A program made the position numbers and the translations under genes. This document shows positions 1-12,728 of a stretch of DNA of 64,000 bases, piece after piece. The stretch lies in contig CACANS010000002.1 in the NCBI GenBank assembly GCA_902533945.1, forward strand, positions 1 through 64,000, read 5' to 3'. The notes under the pieces were generated by a model that did no database searches, had not been told where the DNA came from, and worked only from the letters and a program-made list of their open reading frames with translations. Positions within the stretch are counted from its first letter, which is position 1; every line of letters starts with the position of its first letter. This DNA is from an uncultured Pelagibacteraceae bacterium (GTDB lineage Bacteria; Pseudomonadota; Alphaproteobacteria; Pelagibacterales; Pelagibacteraceae).

Positions 1-1099
1 GAAAGTAACTTATATGAATCTTCTACTGTTATTAATTGATCGATACTAAATTGAAATCTTTTATATAAATTAAACAAATCTTCTTCTTCATAATTTCCAG
101 AATGTGTGGCTTTTTCTATAGAAAGAATTCTTTCACTATTTTCTAAGTCAACTTTGCTTGTATCAATTAATAAATTTGAAGAAGCTAAATATTTCCAAAT
201 TAGGTCTGAAGTCTTATCTAAAGGTTCATATTCAAATCCATCATTATTTGTTCTATGTGATAAATGAAAATCTAATAAGTTTTTATCAGATACTGTATTA
301 TCAATTTGTTCATTATACCCCATCAACAGCAATAATCGATCTTCAAAAAATTTATCCTTAAATCCTTCTTCTTTTAACAAATCTAAATTAAGTTGAGCTT
401 GATCTTGCTCATCTTCGTTAAATAAACAATATATTTTATATTTTAATAAATATTGATCAGTTAATGGATAATCTAAAATTTTAAAAATTTCACATGCTTT
501 TTTTATATCAGCAAGTGACAAATAGTGATCAAGATAAAACCTAATAAGATTATCATTGATATTTGAAAAATTATTTTTTATTACAAATTGTTTTATTAAA
601 TTAAGGTCTTTTTTTTTAATTAACCAATTAATTTTGTACTTGTTAAATTGGTTTACAGAAATGTTAACTTTAGGAGCTAACGAATTTGTTAAAATTACTT
701 TATTGTATATTTCTCTAGCATCTTGTGAAAGATTTAATTTATCTAATTTTTTTATTAAATTATCAATTTTTTCACCATCCGAGTTTACCCACATATTTAA
801 TTTAAAATTATTTTCGCCAGGATCATATAAACCCAATATTTCTAATTTTTTTGAATCAATATTACCATCCTCAGAAATTTTATATGAAACTATCTCACCA
901 ATATTTTTTTTTTCATCTATAATATTAATTTCACTTGAACTAACATTGTTTTCATCTTTTTTTATTTGATTTTCTCCTTCATTATTTAAGCTCCATATAT
1001 CTTTTGCTTCCTCCTCAGCATAAAGATTCGCTGAGATTGAAATAAATATTGTAAAAATTGTTATAATAAATTTGTTATTTAACAACTTTAAGTTTTTCA
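1..1099 (-). CDS. Secreted hypothetical protein, C-terminus beyond window edge
   Basis: Reading the minus strand from the ATG at 1099 gives about 366 codons with no stop before base 1, so the gene is partial at its 3' end. Residues 1-28 look like a signal peptide: a Lys-containing start, a hydrophobic stretch, then NLYA before an acidic EEEAKD segment, so I infer export. The rest is Lys/Asn/Asp-rich and predicted helical, with repeated Leu-rich helices that recall a tetratricopeptide-like solenoid, but no catalytic motif is recognised. Its start overlaps the end of the preceding small membrane protein gene by 25 bases, implying co-transcription. Function unknown. Confidence 0.6.
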
Positions 1100-1257
1100 T
1101 TAGGTATTATTTTTTCTATTTTTTGGTTTGGTGATGGAAAATCGATTTTATTTAGCAAAAATATTCCAAATATCAAAATTAAAAGAACAACTAGTATTTT
1201 TATAGTTATACTAAATAAGTTTGCTTTAACTTGGCTTGTTTTTTTATAGAATTGCAT
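1075..1257 (-). CDS. Small single-pass membrane protein, unknown function
   Basis: This 60-residue protein has one strongly hydrophobic segment at about residues 17-35, preceded by a Lys-containing N-terminus and followed by a polar, Lys-rich tail, so it is probably a bitopic inner-membrane protein with the tail outside. It is divergent from aroK (57 bases between starts) and its 3' end overlaps the start of the secreted protein downstream by 25 bases. That coupling suggests the two products work together at the envelope. I do not recognise a family. Confidence 0.5.
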   Translation of the reverse strand: MQFYKKTSQVKANLFSITIKILVVLLILIFGIFLLNKIDFPSPNQKIEKIIPNEKLKVVK

Positions 1258-1314
1258 ATAACTTTAACTAGTTTCAAAATAAGACAAATTTGTGTTTTTT
1301 CAAATAATAATAAT

Positions 1315-1824
1315 ATGAAAACAAATAAAAACCTAGTTTTACTAGGTATGATGGGTTCTGGAAAATCAACAATTGGTAAATTTTTATCAAAAAAAACTAA
1401 TTACAAGTTTATTGATATAGATAAAAAAATAGAATCAGAAAAAAATTTGAGTATATCGAATATATTTGAAAAATATGGTGAAAATTATTTTAGAAAGCTA
1501 GAAAGAGAAATATCAATAAAATATATTGATCATGAAAATGTAATAATTGCTCTTGGAGGTGGTGCATTTTTAGATGAACAAATAAGAAAAAAAGTACTTA
1601 AAAATAGTTTATCTATATGGCTAAATTGGGATGCAAAAACTTTGATAAAAAGAATTAAAAATAGTAAAAAAAGACCAATAATTTTGTCCTTAAATGAAAA
1701 TGAAATTAATGAACTTATTGAACAAAGGAATAAAATTTATTCAAAAGCACAAATTAAAATAGATTGTGATAACTTAAAAAAAATTGAAATAGTAAATTAT
1801 ATAATTAAAAAGTATATAAAATGA
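1315..1824 (+). CDS. aroK: Shikimate kinase
   Basis: The product phosphorylates shikimate to shikimate 3-phosphate in the cytoplasmic aromatic amino acid pathway. A 169-residue protein begins at the ATG at 1315. The P-loop GMMGSGKST lies at residues 11-19, FIDID follows as the substrate/Mg site, then FRKLE and the Gly-rich IALGGGAF motif, all typical of AroK; length is normal. An in-frame start exists at 1231, but its extra 28 residues resemble no kinase and overlap the divergent promoter region, so it was not used. The stop overlaps the aroB start by four bases (ATGA), so the two are translationally coupled. Confidence 0.93.
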   Translation: MKTNKNLVLLGMMGSGKSTIGKFLSKKTNYKFIDIDKKIESEKNLSISNIFEKYGENYFRKLEREISIKYIDHENVIIALGGGAFLDEQIRKKVLKNSLSIWLNWDAKTLIKRIKNSKKRPIILSLNENEINELIEQRNKIYSKAQIKIDCDNLKKIEIVNYIIKKYIK

Positions 1825-2915
1825 AAAAAATTAATGTAAACACAAAAATTGGATCATACAATATTTATATAGGCAATAAAATTTTAAGTAAAATAGAATT
1901 TTTGCTTAAAAAAAATAATATAATTTCAAACAAATTCTTGATTATAATTGATAGCAATGTTCCAAAAAAATATAAAAAAATATTCGCATCGAAATATTTT
2001 AAAAAAAAATATATTATTTCAATTCGATTTAATGAAAAAAATAAAAACTATAATTCTATACAAAAAATTTTAGAAGTTTTACAAAAGAATAACTTTAATC
2101 GAAATGATGCTATTATATGTTTGGGTGGAGGTATTGCTGGTGACTTAAGTGGATTTGCAGCAAGCATATTTAAAAGAGGAATAAAATTTATAAATATACC
2201 TACAACTTTATTAGCACAGGTAGACTCATCAATTGGTGGTAAGACTGGCTTTAATACAAAATTTGGAAAAAATTTAATTGGAACATTTTATCAACCTTCT
2301 ATAGTTATCTCTGATACAGAAACATTAAATAGTCTCAACGAACGTGAAATAATTTGCGGTTATGCAGAAATATTAAAACATGCATTAATACAAAGTAAAA
2401 ATTTTTATAACTATTTAATCAATAATCAAAAAAAAATTTTGAAATTAAATTCTCAAAAAATCCAAATTTTAATTTACAAAAGCTGTTTAATTAAAAAAAA
2501 AATAGTTCAGAAGGATACGGCTGAAAAAAATATTAGAAAAATATTAAACTTTGGCCATACTTTTGGTCATGCATATGAGTCTACTTTAAATTTTTCAAAA
2601 AAATTAAACCATGGAGAAGCTGTATTATTAGGAATAATTAGTGCAATTAAATTAAGTAATAAGTTAAAAATTCTGAGTAAAAAAAATTATGAAAATATTA
2701 CTAATCATTTTAAAAAATTATTGTTACCTAAAGACATTAAAAAATATTTTAAAATTAAAGACATAAATAAAATAGTTTATTTTATGGAAAATGATAAAAA
2801 AAATGTTGATAAATATATTAATTTAGTTTTGCTTTCCAGTATAGGTAAAACTATTTACTATAAAATTAATAAAAAATTTTTAAAGAAATTTTTTAATGAT
2901 CAATTAAATAAATAA
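1821..2915 (+). CDS. aroB: 3-dehydroquinate synthase
   Basis: The enzyme cyclises DAHP to 3-dehydroquinate, the second step of the shikimate pathway. The 364-residue product is of normal length. It carries the NAD-binding GGGIAGD at about residues 102-108, the PTTLLAQVDSSIGGKTG segment, and the metal-ligand regions GYAEILKHA, NFGHTFGHA and NHGEAV. It overlaps aroK by four bases at the 5' end, and its 3' end overlaps the convergent bolA gene by 12 bases. The sequence is very rich in Lys, Asn and Ile, as expected for AT-biased coding. Confidence 0.95.
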   Translation: MKKINVNTKIGSYNIYIGNKILSKIEFLLKKNNIISNKFLIIIDSNVPKKYKKIFASKYFKKKYIISIRFNEKNKNYNSIQKILEVLQKNNFNRNDAIICLGGGIAGDLSGFAASIFKRGIKFINIPTTLLAQVDSSIGGKTGFNTKFGKNLIGTFYQPSIVISDTETLNSLNEREIICGYAEILKHALIQSKNFYNYLINNQKKILKLNSQKIQILIYKSCLIKKKIVQKDTAEKNIRKILNFGHTFGHAYESTLNFSKKLNHGEAVLLGIISAIKLSNKLKILSKKNYENITNHFKKLLLPKDIKKYFKIKDINKIVYFMENDKKNVDKYINLVLLSSIGKTIYYKINKKFLKKFFNDQLNK

Positions 2916-3164
2916 TATTTCTAATGAATGAATATTATTTTTTATTTGATCTTTAAGTAATGAGTGTAATTTTCTTGTAGCCTCTATTTTTGACAATTTA
3001 TTTAATTCATCTGATTTAATTTTTATCTTAATGTGAAATTTATCTGGATTAAAATTCTTATGTTTTTTATGTAAAAAACTTTTGTCTAAAATTTCCAATT
3101 CTATAACTTTAATATTATTTTCTATTTTTTGTTTAACTACATTAATTAATTGATTTATATCCAT
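2904..3164 (-). CDS. bolA: BolA family protein
   Basis: This is an 86-residue BolA-fold protein; relatives act with monothiol glutaredoxins in Fe-S cluster or iron handling. It has the expected N-terminal helix, a His-containing strand region (HKKHKNF, then KFHIKIK), and the late EATRKLHSLLKDQI helix with the conserved R-x-x-H pattern. It is divergently transcribed from the J-domain gene with only 22 bases between the starts, and convergent with aroB. A bolA next to a J-domain gene, cobS and cobT is a recurring alphaproteobacterial arrangement. Confidence 0.85.
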   Translation of the reverse strand: MDINQLINVVKQKIENNIKVIELEILDKSFLHKKHKNFNPDKFHIKIKIKSDELNKLSKIEATRKLHSLLKDQIKNNIHSLEILFI

Positions 3165-3186
3165 AAAGAATATTAAGATATAATAT

Positions 3187-3714
3187 ATGAAAAATTTATG
3201 CGATTGGAATAACTGCTATAAATATGGTGAATTTAGAGCTCCAATTGAAAGAGATAATAGTAAAAAGCACAGATTACTGTGTATTGATCATATAAAAGAA
3301 TTTAATAAAAAATGGGATTATTTTTCAGGCATGACAGATAAAGAAATATATAATTTTATAAAATCTGATATGACTTGGCATAAATCTACACAAAATTTTG
3401 CTTCATCTGATAATTTTTTTAATATCCTATGGCAAAATACTCTAAAAGATGAAAAAAAAAATTCACAATATTTTGCGAAATTTTCAGATCAAAAAAATAT
3501 TAAATTTACAAGTAACGACATTAAAGCTTTTAGTATTTTAAACATATCTGTAGGCGATAAATGGGAAAAAATAAAAATTAAATTTAAAAAACTTGTAAAA
3601 AAATATCACCCTGATATGAACTCGGGAAGTAAAAAATTTGAAGAAAAATTGAAAGTTATTACATTGGCATATAATCAATTAAAAAATACGTATAAAGGAA
3701 AAATTGACACCTAA
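3187..3714 (+). CDS. J-domain (DnaJ-like) protein upstream of cobS
   Basis: The 175-residue protein has its J-domain at the C-terminus (about residues 110-170) with the HPD tripeptide at residues 141-143, followed by an Asn/Gly/Ser turn and a final helix containing AYNQL. The N-terminal half has paired Cys and aromatic residues ([21 protein letters not shown]) that could bind a metal. Such proteins recruit a DnaK-type chaperone to specific clients. The gene overlaps cobS by 11 bases, so the client may be the CobS/CobT machine; that link is inference. Confidence 0.82.
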   Translation: MKNLCDWNNCYKYGEFRAPIERDNSKKHRLLCIDHIKEFNKKWDYFSGMTDKEIYNFIKSDMTWHKSTQNFASSDNFFNILWQNTLKDEKKNSQYFAKFSDQKNIKFTSNDIKAFSILNISVGDKWEKIKIKFKKLVKKYHPDMNSGSKKFEEKLKVITLAYNQLKNTYKGKIDT

Positions 3715-4678
3715 TTTAAATATTAAACCAGATATTAAAATATCAGTTAAGCAATCTTTTGGAATTGATAGTGAAATGGAAGTAGAAGCTTTCTCAAAAA
3801 AAAATGAGTTTGTTCCAGAAATTGACAAAGATTATAAATTTGATCGAGATACAACTTTGGCAATTTTAAGTGGATTTAATTATAACAAAAAAGTTATTGT
3901 TCACGGCTATCACGGAACTGGTAAAAGTACACATATTACTCAAGTAGCCGCTAGATTAAATTGGCCTTGTTTAAGAATTAATTTAGACTCTCATATAAGT
4001 AGAATTGATTTAATAGGAAAAGATGCAATTGTAGTTAAAGATGGAAAACAAATTACTCAATTTGTTGAAGGATTGCTGCCATGGGCATTTCAAAATCCAG
4101 TTGCTTTAGTTTTTGATGAATATGATGCTGGACGTCCTGATGTATTGTTTGTATTACAAAGAATATTAGAAAGCGATGGTTCTTTTACTCTAATAGACAA
4201 AAATAAAGTTGTTAAACAAAATGATTATTTTAGATTATTTGCTACAGCTAACACAATTGGATTAGGTGATACAACAGGTTTGTATACTGGAACTCAACAA
4301 ATTAATCAGGCACAAATGGATAGATGGAACATTGTTACAACTCTTAACTATTTAACATTAGAAAAAGAAATGGAAGTTGTTTTAGCAAAAAATAAAAATT
4401 TAAATAATTCAAAAGGTAAAGAAAAAGTTTCAAATATGATTAAAGTTGCTTCATTAACAAGAAAAGGTTTTATAGCAGGAGATATTTCTACAGTAATGAG
4501 TCCAAGAACTGTTTTACATTGGGCAGAAAATTCAGAAATATTTAAAGATACTGGTTATGCATTTAGAGTAACATTTTTAAATAAATGTGATGAAATTGAA
4601 AAAAGCACAATAGCTGAATATTATCAAAGATGCTTTGGTGAAGAATTACCAGAGTCAATGATAAACGTTCAGATGTAA
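3704..4678 (+). CDS. cobS: CobS-type AAA+ ATPase
   Basis: In cobalamin producers CobS is the AAA+ subunit of the aerobic cobaltochelatase CobNST. The 324-residue product has an N-terminal segment ([15 protein letters not shown]) typical of CobS, Walker [10 protein letters not shown] at residues 68-76, Walker [11 protein letters not shown], and later sensor and arginine-finger regions ([18 protein letters not shown]). The start appears to be TTG at 3704, inside the end of the J-domain gene, because the conserved N-terminus begins there and no ATG fits. cobT follows with no gap. No cobN or corrin genes are visible, so the substrate is uncertain. Confidence 0.88.
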   Translation: MTPNLNIKPDIKISVKQSFGIDSEMEVEAFSKKNEFVPEIDKDYKFDRDTTLAILSGFNYNKKVIVHGYHGTGKSTHITQVAARLNWPCLRINLDSHISRIDLIGKDAIVVKDGKQITQFVEGLLPWAFQNPVALVFDEYDAGRPDVLFVLQRILESDGSFTLIDKNKVVKQNDYFRLFATANTIGLGDTTGLYTGTQQINQAQMDRWNIVTTLNYLTLEKEMEVVLAKNKNLNNSKGKEKVSNMIKVASLTRKGFIAGDISTVMSPRTVLHWAENSEIFKDTGYAFRVTFLNKCDEIEKSTIAEYYQRCFGEELPESMINVQM

Positions 4679-6475
4679 ATGAAAAAAGACGACATAATTA
4701 AAGAACAATTTAAACAAGCATTAATATCTACAATTAAAGTTATATCAGACGAATATAAAAAAGACGTAAAAGTAAAAGATAATCTTAGTTCAAAAAATTT
4801 TAATTTTTTTGAATTAGATAATCTAAATGTGAAACATGATTTTGTTAAATTAAGAGCTGCAGGTGACTCTGAAGCTTTGAAAAGAAAATTTTGTAATAAA
4901 GAAATTTACGAAAATAATAAACCTCAAAAAAATTCAGCAAAATCACTATATGATATATCAGAAAAAATAAGATACGAATTGCTTGGTTCAAAAATGTTGA
5001 AAGGTGTTTCAAAAAATCTTAATGATAATTATTTGTTTCAATTGAAATTAAAAAGAAAAGATCAAATTAAATCAAAAGATGATACCAACATAGGTGAAGC
5101 ATTTGAACTTTACATGCTTAAAAATTTTTTTAAAATTGAATTAAACCCATTATCTAAAAAAATATTAAGTTTTTGGGAAGCTGATTTTAATAATTCATTT
5201 GCGAAATATTTAACATTTTTAAATCAAAATTTAGAAAATCAGGAGTTATACAATTCAAAATTTTCAGAATTAATTGATAATATGGAAATATTCAATGATG
5301 AAAATGAAGAAAAAAACGAACAAGATCAAGAAAATGATCAAGAAAATTCTGAAAATCAGAATGATGATAGCCAATCTGAAGGAAAAGAACAGTCAAGTAA
5401 GGCAGAAGATGATCAAGGAAGTTTTGACTCAGAATATGATTTAAATGATTTTAGTATTGACGAAAAACTAGTAGACACTGACTCCAGCAAAGAAAGTTCA
5501 GAAAAAATAATTCAAAAACTAAATACAACAACTGGTGAAAAAGATTATAAAATTTTTACAAATGAATATGATGAAATAATAAAAGCGGAAAATCTAGAAA
5601 ATCCAAAAGAAATTCAAAAGCTTAGAAAAAACTTGGACCAACAGTTAACTAATTTTCAAAATGTAGTTACAAAACTTGCAAATAAACTTCAAAGACAACT
5701 TTTAGCAAAACAAAATAGATCCTGGGAATTTGATTTAGAGGAAGGATTGCTTGATAGTTCAAAACTTCCAAGAATAATTATAGATCCATATAATTCTCTT
5801 TCTTTTAAAAGGGAAAAAGATTTAGAATTTAAAGATACAATAGTTAGTTTGCTAATTGATAATTCAGGATCTATGAGAGGACGTCCTATAACTATCGCAG
5901 CCATATGTGCAGATATTTTATCTAGAACGCTTGAAAGATGTTCTGTAAAAGTTGAAATTTTGGGTTTTACAACAAAAAACTGGAAAGGTGGCCAGAGTAG
6001 GGAAAACTGGAATAAAAATGGGAAAGTTAAAAATCCAGGAAGGTTAAATGACTTGAGGCACATAATTTATAAAGGAGGCGACATTCACTGGAGACAAGCA
6101 AAAAATAATATAGGATTAATGTTGAAGGAAGGCATATTGAAAGAAAATATCGATGGTGAAGCAATTTTGTGGGCTTATAATAGATTAGTTAAAAGAAAAG
6201 AAGAAAGAAAAATATTAATGGTTATTTCAGATGGCGCACCAGTTGACGACTCTACACTTTCAGTTAATTCAGGAGATTTTTTAGAAAAGCATCTAAAAAA
6301 AATAGTAAAATATATTGAAAATAAAACTAATATAGAAATACTGGCAATTGGTATAGGTCATGATGTTTCTAGGTATTATAAAAAAGCTATAAAAATTTCA
6401 GATGTACAAGAACTTGGCGATGTAATGATAGGTCAATTAAGTGGTTTATTTGATAATAAAAAAAAGCTTAATTAA
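4679..6475 (+). CDS. cobT: CobT-type VWA-domain protein
   Basis: A 598-residue partner of CobS. An N-terminal helical region is followed by a very acidic, Asp/Glu/Ser/Gln-rich linker at about residues 205-275, as in CobT. The C-terminal von Willebrand A domain carries the MIDAS motif DNSGS at residues 394-398 and a later ISDGAPVDD near residue 518. MoxR-type AAA+/VWA pairs commonly remodel or metallate client enzymes. The ATG follows the cobS stop directly, giving tight coupling. It ends convergently with the sensor kinase gene, overlapping by 8 bases. Confidence 0.88.
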   Translation: MKKDDIIKEQFKQALISTIKVISDEYKKDVKVKDNLSSKNFNFFELDNLNVKHDFVKLRAAGDSEALKRKFCNKEIYENNKPQKNSAKSLYDISEKIRYELLGSKMLKGVSKNLNDNYLFQLKLKRKDQIKSKDDTNIGEAFELYMLKNFFKIELNPLSKKILSFWEADFNNSFAKYLTFLNQNLENQELYNSKFSELIDNMEIFNDENEEKNEQDQENDQENSENQNDDSQSEGKEQSSKAEDDQGSFDSEYDLNDFSIDEKLVDTDSSKESSEKIIQKLNTTTGEKDYKIFTNEYDEIIKAENLENPKEIQKLRKNLDQQLTNFQNVVTKLANKLQRQLLAKQNRSWEFDLEEGLLDSSKLPRIIIDPYNSLSFKREKDLEFKDTIVSLLIDNSGSMRGRPITIAAICADILSRTLERCSVKVEILGFTTKNWKGGQSRENWNKNGKVKNPGRLNDLRHIIYKGGDIHWRQAKNNIGLMLKEGILKENIDGEAILWAYNRLVKRKEERKILMVISDGAPVDDSTLSVNSGDFLEKHLKKIVKYIENKTNIEILAIGIGHDVSRYYKKAIKISDVQELGDVMIGQLSGLFDNKKKLN

Positions 6476-7763
6476 TTTTTGATAAATCCTTGTTTCTCCA
6501 TTTTATTATTACCTCTGCGCCAGTAGAATTTTCTGAATTTTTAAATAATATATTTGCATAATTTTTCTCTAAAAGAGTTTTACCTATAAAGGTTCCTAAA
6601 CCTAATCCATATTTAGCTATATTTTTTTCTTCAGCACTTCTTATATAAGGTTCACCAAGTTTATTTTTTTCAATTAGATCTTTAGGAAAGCCTGGACCAT
6701 CATCTTTTATTATTATTTTTGTATTTTTTATATCACTGATCAAAGAAATTTTTATCTCATTTCTACTAAACTTATTTGCATTACCAATAAAATTTCTTAA
6801 ACCATATATGATCTCTGATGATTTTGAACTTTTTATTGGATTTCTATGATCATCAATATTCAATGTAATTTTTTTGTTGCTTATTTCTGCGTAGGATCGA
6901 ATTATTTCTTTTAAGTAGTCATTAAGTTCTAAATTGGAATCTAGGAAACTGTCATTAATATTTGGTTTCATTGTTAATTTCTTTAAAATTTCACCACATC
7001 TATTGCTTTGGCTTATAAGTAAATCTAGATCTTTTTTAAATTTTGTGTCTGTTGTCAAATCTTTTTTAAGTTCTTTTGCAGTCAACAAAATTGTAGACAA
7101 AGGAGTGCCAAGTGAGTGAGCCGCAGCTGCAGCCTGGCCACCTAAAGAAATTAGTTCATTTTCTTTGGCCATTATTTCTTGAATTTGATCGTATGCTCTC
7201 TGTCTTATTCTGTTTTCCTCACCAAATTTAAAACCAAAATAAACTAAAAATAATAATCCTATTACAATGCTTAAAGGAATAGAATAAAGATAATATTCTG
7301 GAGCATGAAAATGTAATTGAGAAGAAATAGGATGTGGCAAATCAAGATAAAAAAAAGTGAGCAAACATAAAATTAAAATTACAATTAAAACTAAAATTAC
7401 AGAACTATATAGATTTAAATACTGAGAAGAAAATACAGCTGGAATTATAATTAAAAAAATAAATGGATTAGTAATACCGCCTGTCAAAAAAAATAAAATT
7501 CCAAGCTGAAATATATCAAAAGCTAGGTATATTGTTGAAGATAAATTATTTAATTGATTTTTTTTAATTTTAAATTTTAAATAAATATTTGTTAATAAAC
7601 TTAAAAAAACTATAAAGATACATAAAGTATAATTAAATTTAAAATTTAATAAAAATTGTACACATAAAATTGTAGTTATTTGTCCAATGTACGCAATCCA
7701 TCTTAAATTTACATAGGTTGATTTATTTAAAAAATAAAGGTTTGAAGCTTTTAAAAACTTCAT
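6468..7763 (-). CDS. regB: RegB/PrrB-type redox sensor histidine kinase
   Basis: A membrane histidine kinase of 431 residues with about six hydrophobic segments in residues 15-190. The quinone-binding heptad GGITNPF lies at residues 95-101, the H-box [10 protein letters not shown] puts the phospho-acceptor at His216, and SNRCGEIL has Cys256, exactly 40 residues later. In Rhodobacter RegB the corresponding residues are His225 and Cys265, also 40 apart, the Cys being the redox switch. N and G boxes of the ATPase follow ([24 protein letters not shown]). No regA regulator is adjacent. It lies 2 bases downstream of gyrB in the same direction. Confidence 0.88.
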   Translation of the reverse strand: MKFLKASNLYFLNKSTYVNLRWIAYIGQITTILCVQFLLNFKFNYTLCIFIVFLSLLTNIYLKFKIKKNQLNNLSSTIYLAFDIFQLGILFFLTGGITNPFIFLIIIPAVFSSQYLNLYSSVILVLIVILILCLLTFFYLDLPHPISSQLHFHAPEYYLYSIPLSIVIGLLFLVYFGFKFGEENRIRQRAYDQIQEIMAKENELISLGGQAAAAAHSLGTPLSTILLTAKELKKDLTTDTKFKKDLDLLISQSNRCGEILKKLTMKPNINDSFLDSNLELNDYLKEIIRSYAEISNKKITLNIDDHRNPIKSSKSSEIIYGLRNFIGNANKFSRNEIKISLISDIKNTKIIIKDDGPGFPKDLIEKNKLGEPYIRSAEEKNIAKYGLGLGTFIGKTLLEKNYANILFKNSENSTGAEVIIKWRNKDLSKIN

Positions 7764-7765
7764 TG

Positions 7766-9994
<2,229 letters not shown>

Positions 9995-10084
9995 TGGCGG
10001 AGAGAGTGGGATTCGAACCCACGGTACCTGTGAGGGTACACACACTTTCCAAGCGTGCGCCTTAAACCGCTCGGCCATCTCTCC
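9995..10084 (-). tRNA. tRNA-Ser (anticodon GGA)
   Basis: On the minus strand a 7-bp acceptor stem pairs bases 10084-10078 with 10005-9999. The gene has a long variable arm, the TTCGAAT T-loop and discriminator G at 9998, typical of type II tRNA-Ser. The anticodon loop contains GGA, reading UCC/UCU. The 3' CCA is encoded (9997-9995). Confidence 0.96.
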
Positions 10085-10098
10085 CGAATAAAATTAAA

Positions 10099-10902
10099 TT
10101 AAATTAAAAATTTCTTATATTTTTCTTTATTTTTTTTTAAATATTCTGGAAATTCTTCTGACAATTCTTTTTTTTCATATTTATGACCTCTGTTATAAAG
10201 GTCCACTTTCTCATTAATTTTTTTATTAATTATATCAGGTGATGAAAAAGCTTTGTCACTAAATTCTGTGTGCGCAAAACTTTTTAACTTAATTGAGATT
10301 TCTTCTGCTGATAAAATATTATGAAAATGCCAACCTGAGTTCTCAAATACTTCAATACTTTTCTCTTTGTCTATACGCCAAAAAGGATAATTTAAATTTT
10401 TAGTTTTAATTTTCATACGCATATAATCTATTGATTTTAAATTTTTTTTTTTACAAACTCTAGTTCCTTCCCAAGGACTTTCGTATTTATTATACAAATT
10501 AAATTTATAATTAAAACATTTTTGCATAAAAATTCCATATTTTTTTTTTAATATAAAATTTTTTAAAAAATTAGGATTTGGTATTTCATCAGGATCTGAA
10601 AAAAAAATATAATCGTCACTATCTAAAAAATCTAAATTTTTTAATAAATAATCTCTTTGTATAGCTTGATTTTGCCAGGGATTGTTTTTATTAGGAAATG
10701 GTTCCTCTAAAAGGATTAATTTTATTTTATTTTTTTTATAGTTATCTTTTATTTTAAAATTTTGACTTTTAGGTTTTCCTCTATGGTCATATTTTGATTC
10801 GCATATAACAAAATAATCAACATATTCCTCTAATATATTATATCTAAGATCAAAAATATAATTTTCAGAAAAAAAAGTTATACAATCTATTATTTTACTC
10901 AT
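10099..10902 (-). CDS. Glycosyltransferase family 17-like protein
   Basis: The 267-residue protein begins MSKIIDCITFFSENYIFDLRYNIL and contains FVICESKYDHRGK, a conserved QNQAIQRDYL region, and the acidic FSDPDEIPN motif. This is the pattern of GT17-type glycosyltransferases, relatives of beta-1,4-N-acetylglucosaminyltransferase III. In bacteria they probably modify surface glycans; donor and acceptor cannot be read from sequence. No signal peptide is visible. It follows lepA on the same strand with a 20-base gap, at the end of the long thrS-to-lepA run, and is followed by tRNA-Ser. Confidence 0.75.
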   Translation of the reverse strand: MSKIIDCITFFSENYIFDLRYNILEEYVDYFVICESKYDHRGKPKSQNFKIKDNYKKNKIKLILLEEPFPNKNNPWQNQAIQRDYLLKNLDFLDSDDYIFFSDPDEIPNPNFLKNFILKKKYGIFMQKCFNYKFNLYNKYESPWEGTRVCKKKNLKSIDYMRMKIKTKNLNYPFWRIDKEKSIEVFENSGWHFHNILSAEEISIKLKSFAHTEFSDKAFSSPDIINKKINEKVDLYNRGHKYEKKELSEEFPEYLKKNKEKYKKFLI

Positions 10903-10922
10903 ACTTCTACCGACTCATTAAA

Positions 10923-12728
10923 TTAATCTTTTTTAATTTTTAGCACACCAATAAATGCTTCCTTTGGTATCTCTACTTTTCCAAATTGTTTAGCTCTTAC
11001 TTTTCCTTTTTTTTGTTTATCTAATAATTTTCTCTTTCTGTCTCTTGCTCCGCCACCGTGAATTTTTGTTAATACATCTTTTTTAAATCCTTTTATTGTT
11101 TCTCTCGCTATTATTTTACCACCTATAGCTGCTTGAATTGGTATCATGAAATTATGTCGAGGTATTAAATCTTTTAATTTTTCACAAACAATTCTCCCAA
11201 TATTTTGGGAAAAATCCTTATGAACCATCATTGCTAAAGCATCAACAGTTTCTCCATTTACTAAAATACTTAATTTCACCAAATTACCTTCTTTATGACC
11301 AGAAATTTCATAGTCAAAGCTAGCATATCCACTAGTCATCGATTTTAATCTATCGTTAAAATCAAATACCACTTCATTAAGAGGAATATCATAATTCAAA
11401 ACCGCTCTATTGCCTGAATAACTTAAATTAGTTTGAATACCTCTTTTGTCTTGGCATAGTTTAATTATTGATCCTAAATATTGATCTGGAGTAATAATTG
11501 TTGCTTTAATCCAAGGTTCTTCAATATGTTTAATTCTTGTAGGATCTGGCAAACTTGAAGGATTTTGTAGATCTTTTACCTGACCATCATTCATATATAT
11601 TTTATAAACGACCCCAGGAGTAGTTGTTAGCAAATTTATTTCAAATTCTCTTTCAAGTCTTTCTGTCACAATTTCAAGATGTAATAAACCCAAAAATCCA
11701 CATCTAAAACCTAGTCCCAATGCCGACGAAGTTTCTGGTTCAAATGAAAAACTTGCATCATTTAATTGTAACTTAGCCAAACCATCTTTTAACTTTTGAT
11801 ATTCAGAACTATCTACTGGAAATAGCCCACAAAATACCACTGGTTTACTAGGTTTAAAACCTGGTAATGCATCTTTTATAGGGTTTGCACTATCACAAAT
11901 CGTGTCTCCAACTTTAGTTTCTGATAATTCCTTTATTCCTGTAGTAATAAATCCGATTTCACCGGCATTTAATTCATTAACATCTTTGGGTTTTGGTGTA
12001 AAAACACCAACTTTTTCAACAATATATTCCCTATTAGTAGACATCATTTTAATTTTCATATTTTTTGAAATTTTTCCATCTATAGCTCTTACTAAAATAA
12101 CCACTCCAAGATAAGTGTCGTACCAACTATCAACTAATAAACATTTTAATTTTTCATCTTTTTTTCCTTTAGGAGCAGGTAAAATTTCGATAATTTGCTC
12201 TAAAATTTCGTCTATGCCTTCACCTGTTTTTCCTGAACAGGGGACTGCCTTTGAAGTATCAATTCCTATTACATCTTCAATTTGCTTATTTGTTCTATCT
12301 AAATCAGAGGCTGGAAGATCAATTTTATTAAGAACTGGTATTATTTCATGATTTATATCTAGTGCTTGATACACATTTGCCAAAGTTTGTGCCTCTACAC
12401 CTTGTGTACTATCCACAATTAATATTGATCCTTCACATGCATATAGCGATCTACTTACCTCATAACTAAAATCTACATGTCCAGGTGTATCAATGATGTT
12501 TAATATATATTTTTTTCCATTTTTTGAATTGTAATTTAATTTTACAGTTTGAGCTTTTATTGTAATTCCTCTTTCTCTTTCAATATCCATTGAATCTAAT
12601 ACTTGAGCTTTCATTTCTCTGTCTGTAAGTCCACCACATTTATGTATTATTCTATCTGCAATAGTCGATTTTCCATGATCTATGTGCGCTATGATTGCAA
12701 AATTTCTAATATAATCAATTTCACTCAT
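10923..12728 (-). CDS. lepA: Elongation factor 4 (LepA)
   Basis: A ribosome-associated translational GTPase of 601 residues, normal for LepA. It shows the P-loop AHIDHGKST near the N-terminus, the switch segment [28 protein letters not shown] and the LepA-specific C-terminal domain with [13 protein letters not shown] near the end. The start overlaps the pheT stop by one base, so it is the downstream partner of the pheST genes. Confidence 0.96.
   Translation of the reverse strand: MSEIDYIRNFAIIAHIDHGKSTIADRIIHKCGGLTDREMKAQVLDSMDIERERGITIKAQTVKLNYNSKNGKKYILNIIDTPGHVDFSYEVSRSLYACEGSILIVDSTQGVEAQTLANVYQALDINHEIIPVLNKIDLPASDLDRTNKQIEDVIGIDTSKAVPCSGKTGEGIDEILEQIIEILPAPKGKKDEKLKCLLVDSWYDTYLGVVILVRAIDGKISKNMKIKMMSTNREYIVEKVGVFTPKPKDVNELNAGEIGFITTGIKELSETKVGDTICDSANPIKDALPGFKPSKPVVFCGLFPVDSSEYQKLKDGLAKLQLNDASFSFEPETSSALGLGFRCGFLGLLHLEIVTERLEREFEINLLTTTPGVVYKIYMNDGQVKDLQNPSSLPDPTRIKHIEEPWIKATIITPDQYLGSIIKLCQDKRGIQTNLSYSGNRAVLNYDIPLNEVVFDFNDRLKSMTSGYASFDYEISGHKEGNLVKLSILVNGETVDALAMMVHKDFSQNIGRIVCEKLKDLIPRHNFMIPIQAAIGGKIIARETIKGFKKDVLTKIHGGGARDRKRKLLDKQKKGKVRAKQFGKVEIPKEAFIGVLKIKKD

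Noticed and set aside
158-969. Plus-strand open frames at 158-361 and 556-969
   Set aside because: They lie antisense to the secreted protein, which has a signal peptide and an unbroken frame over the whole region.
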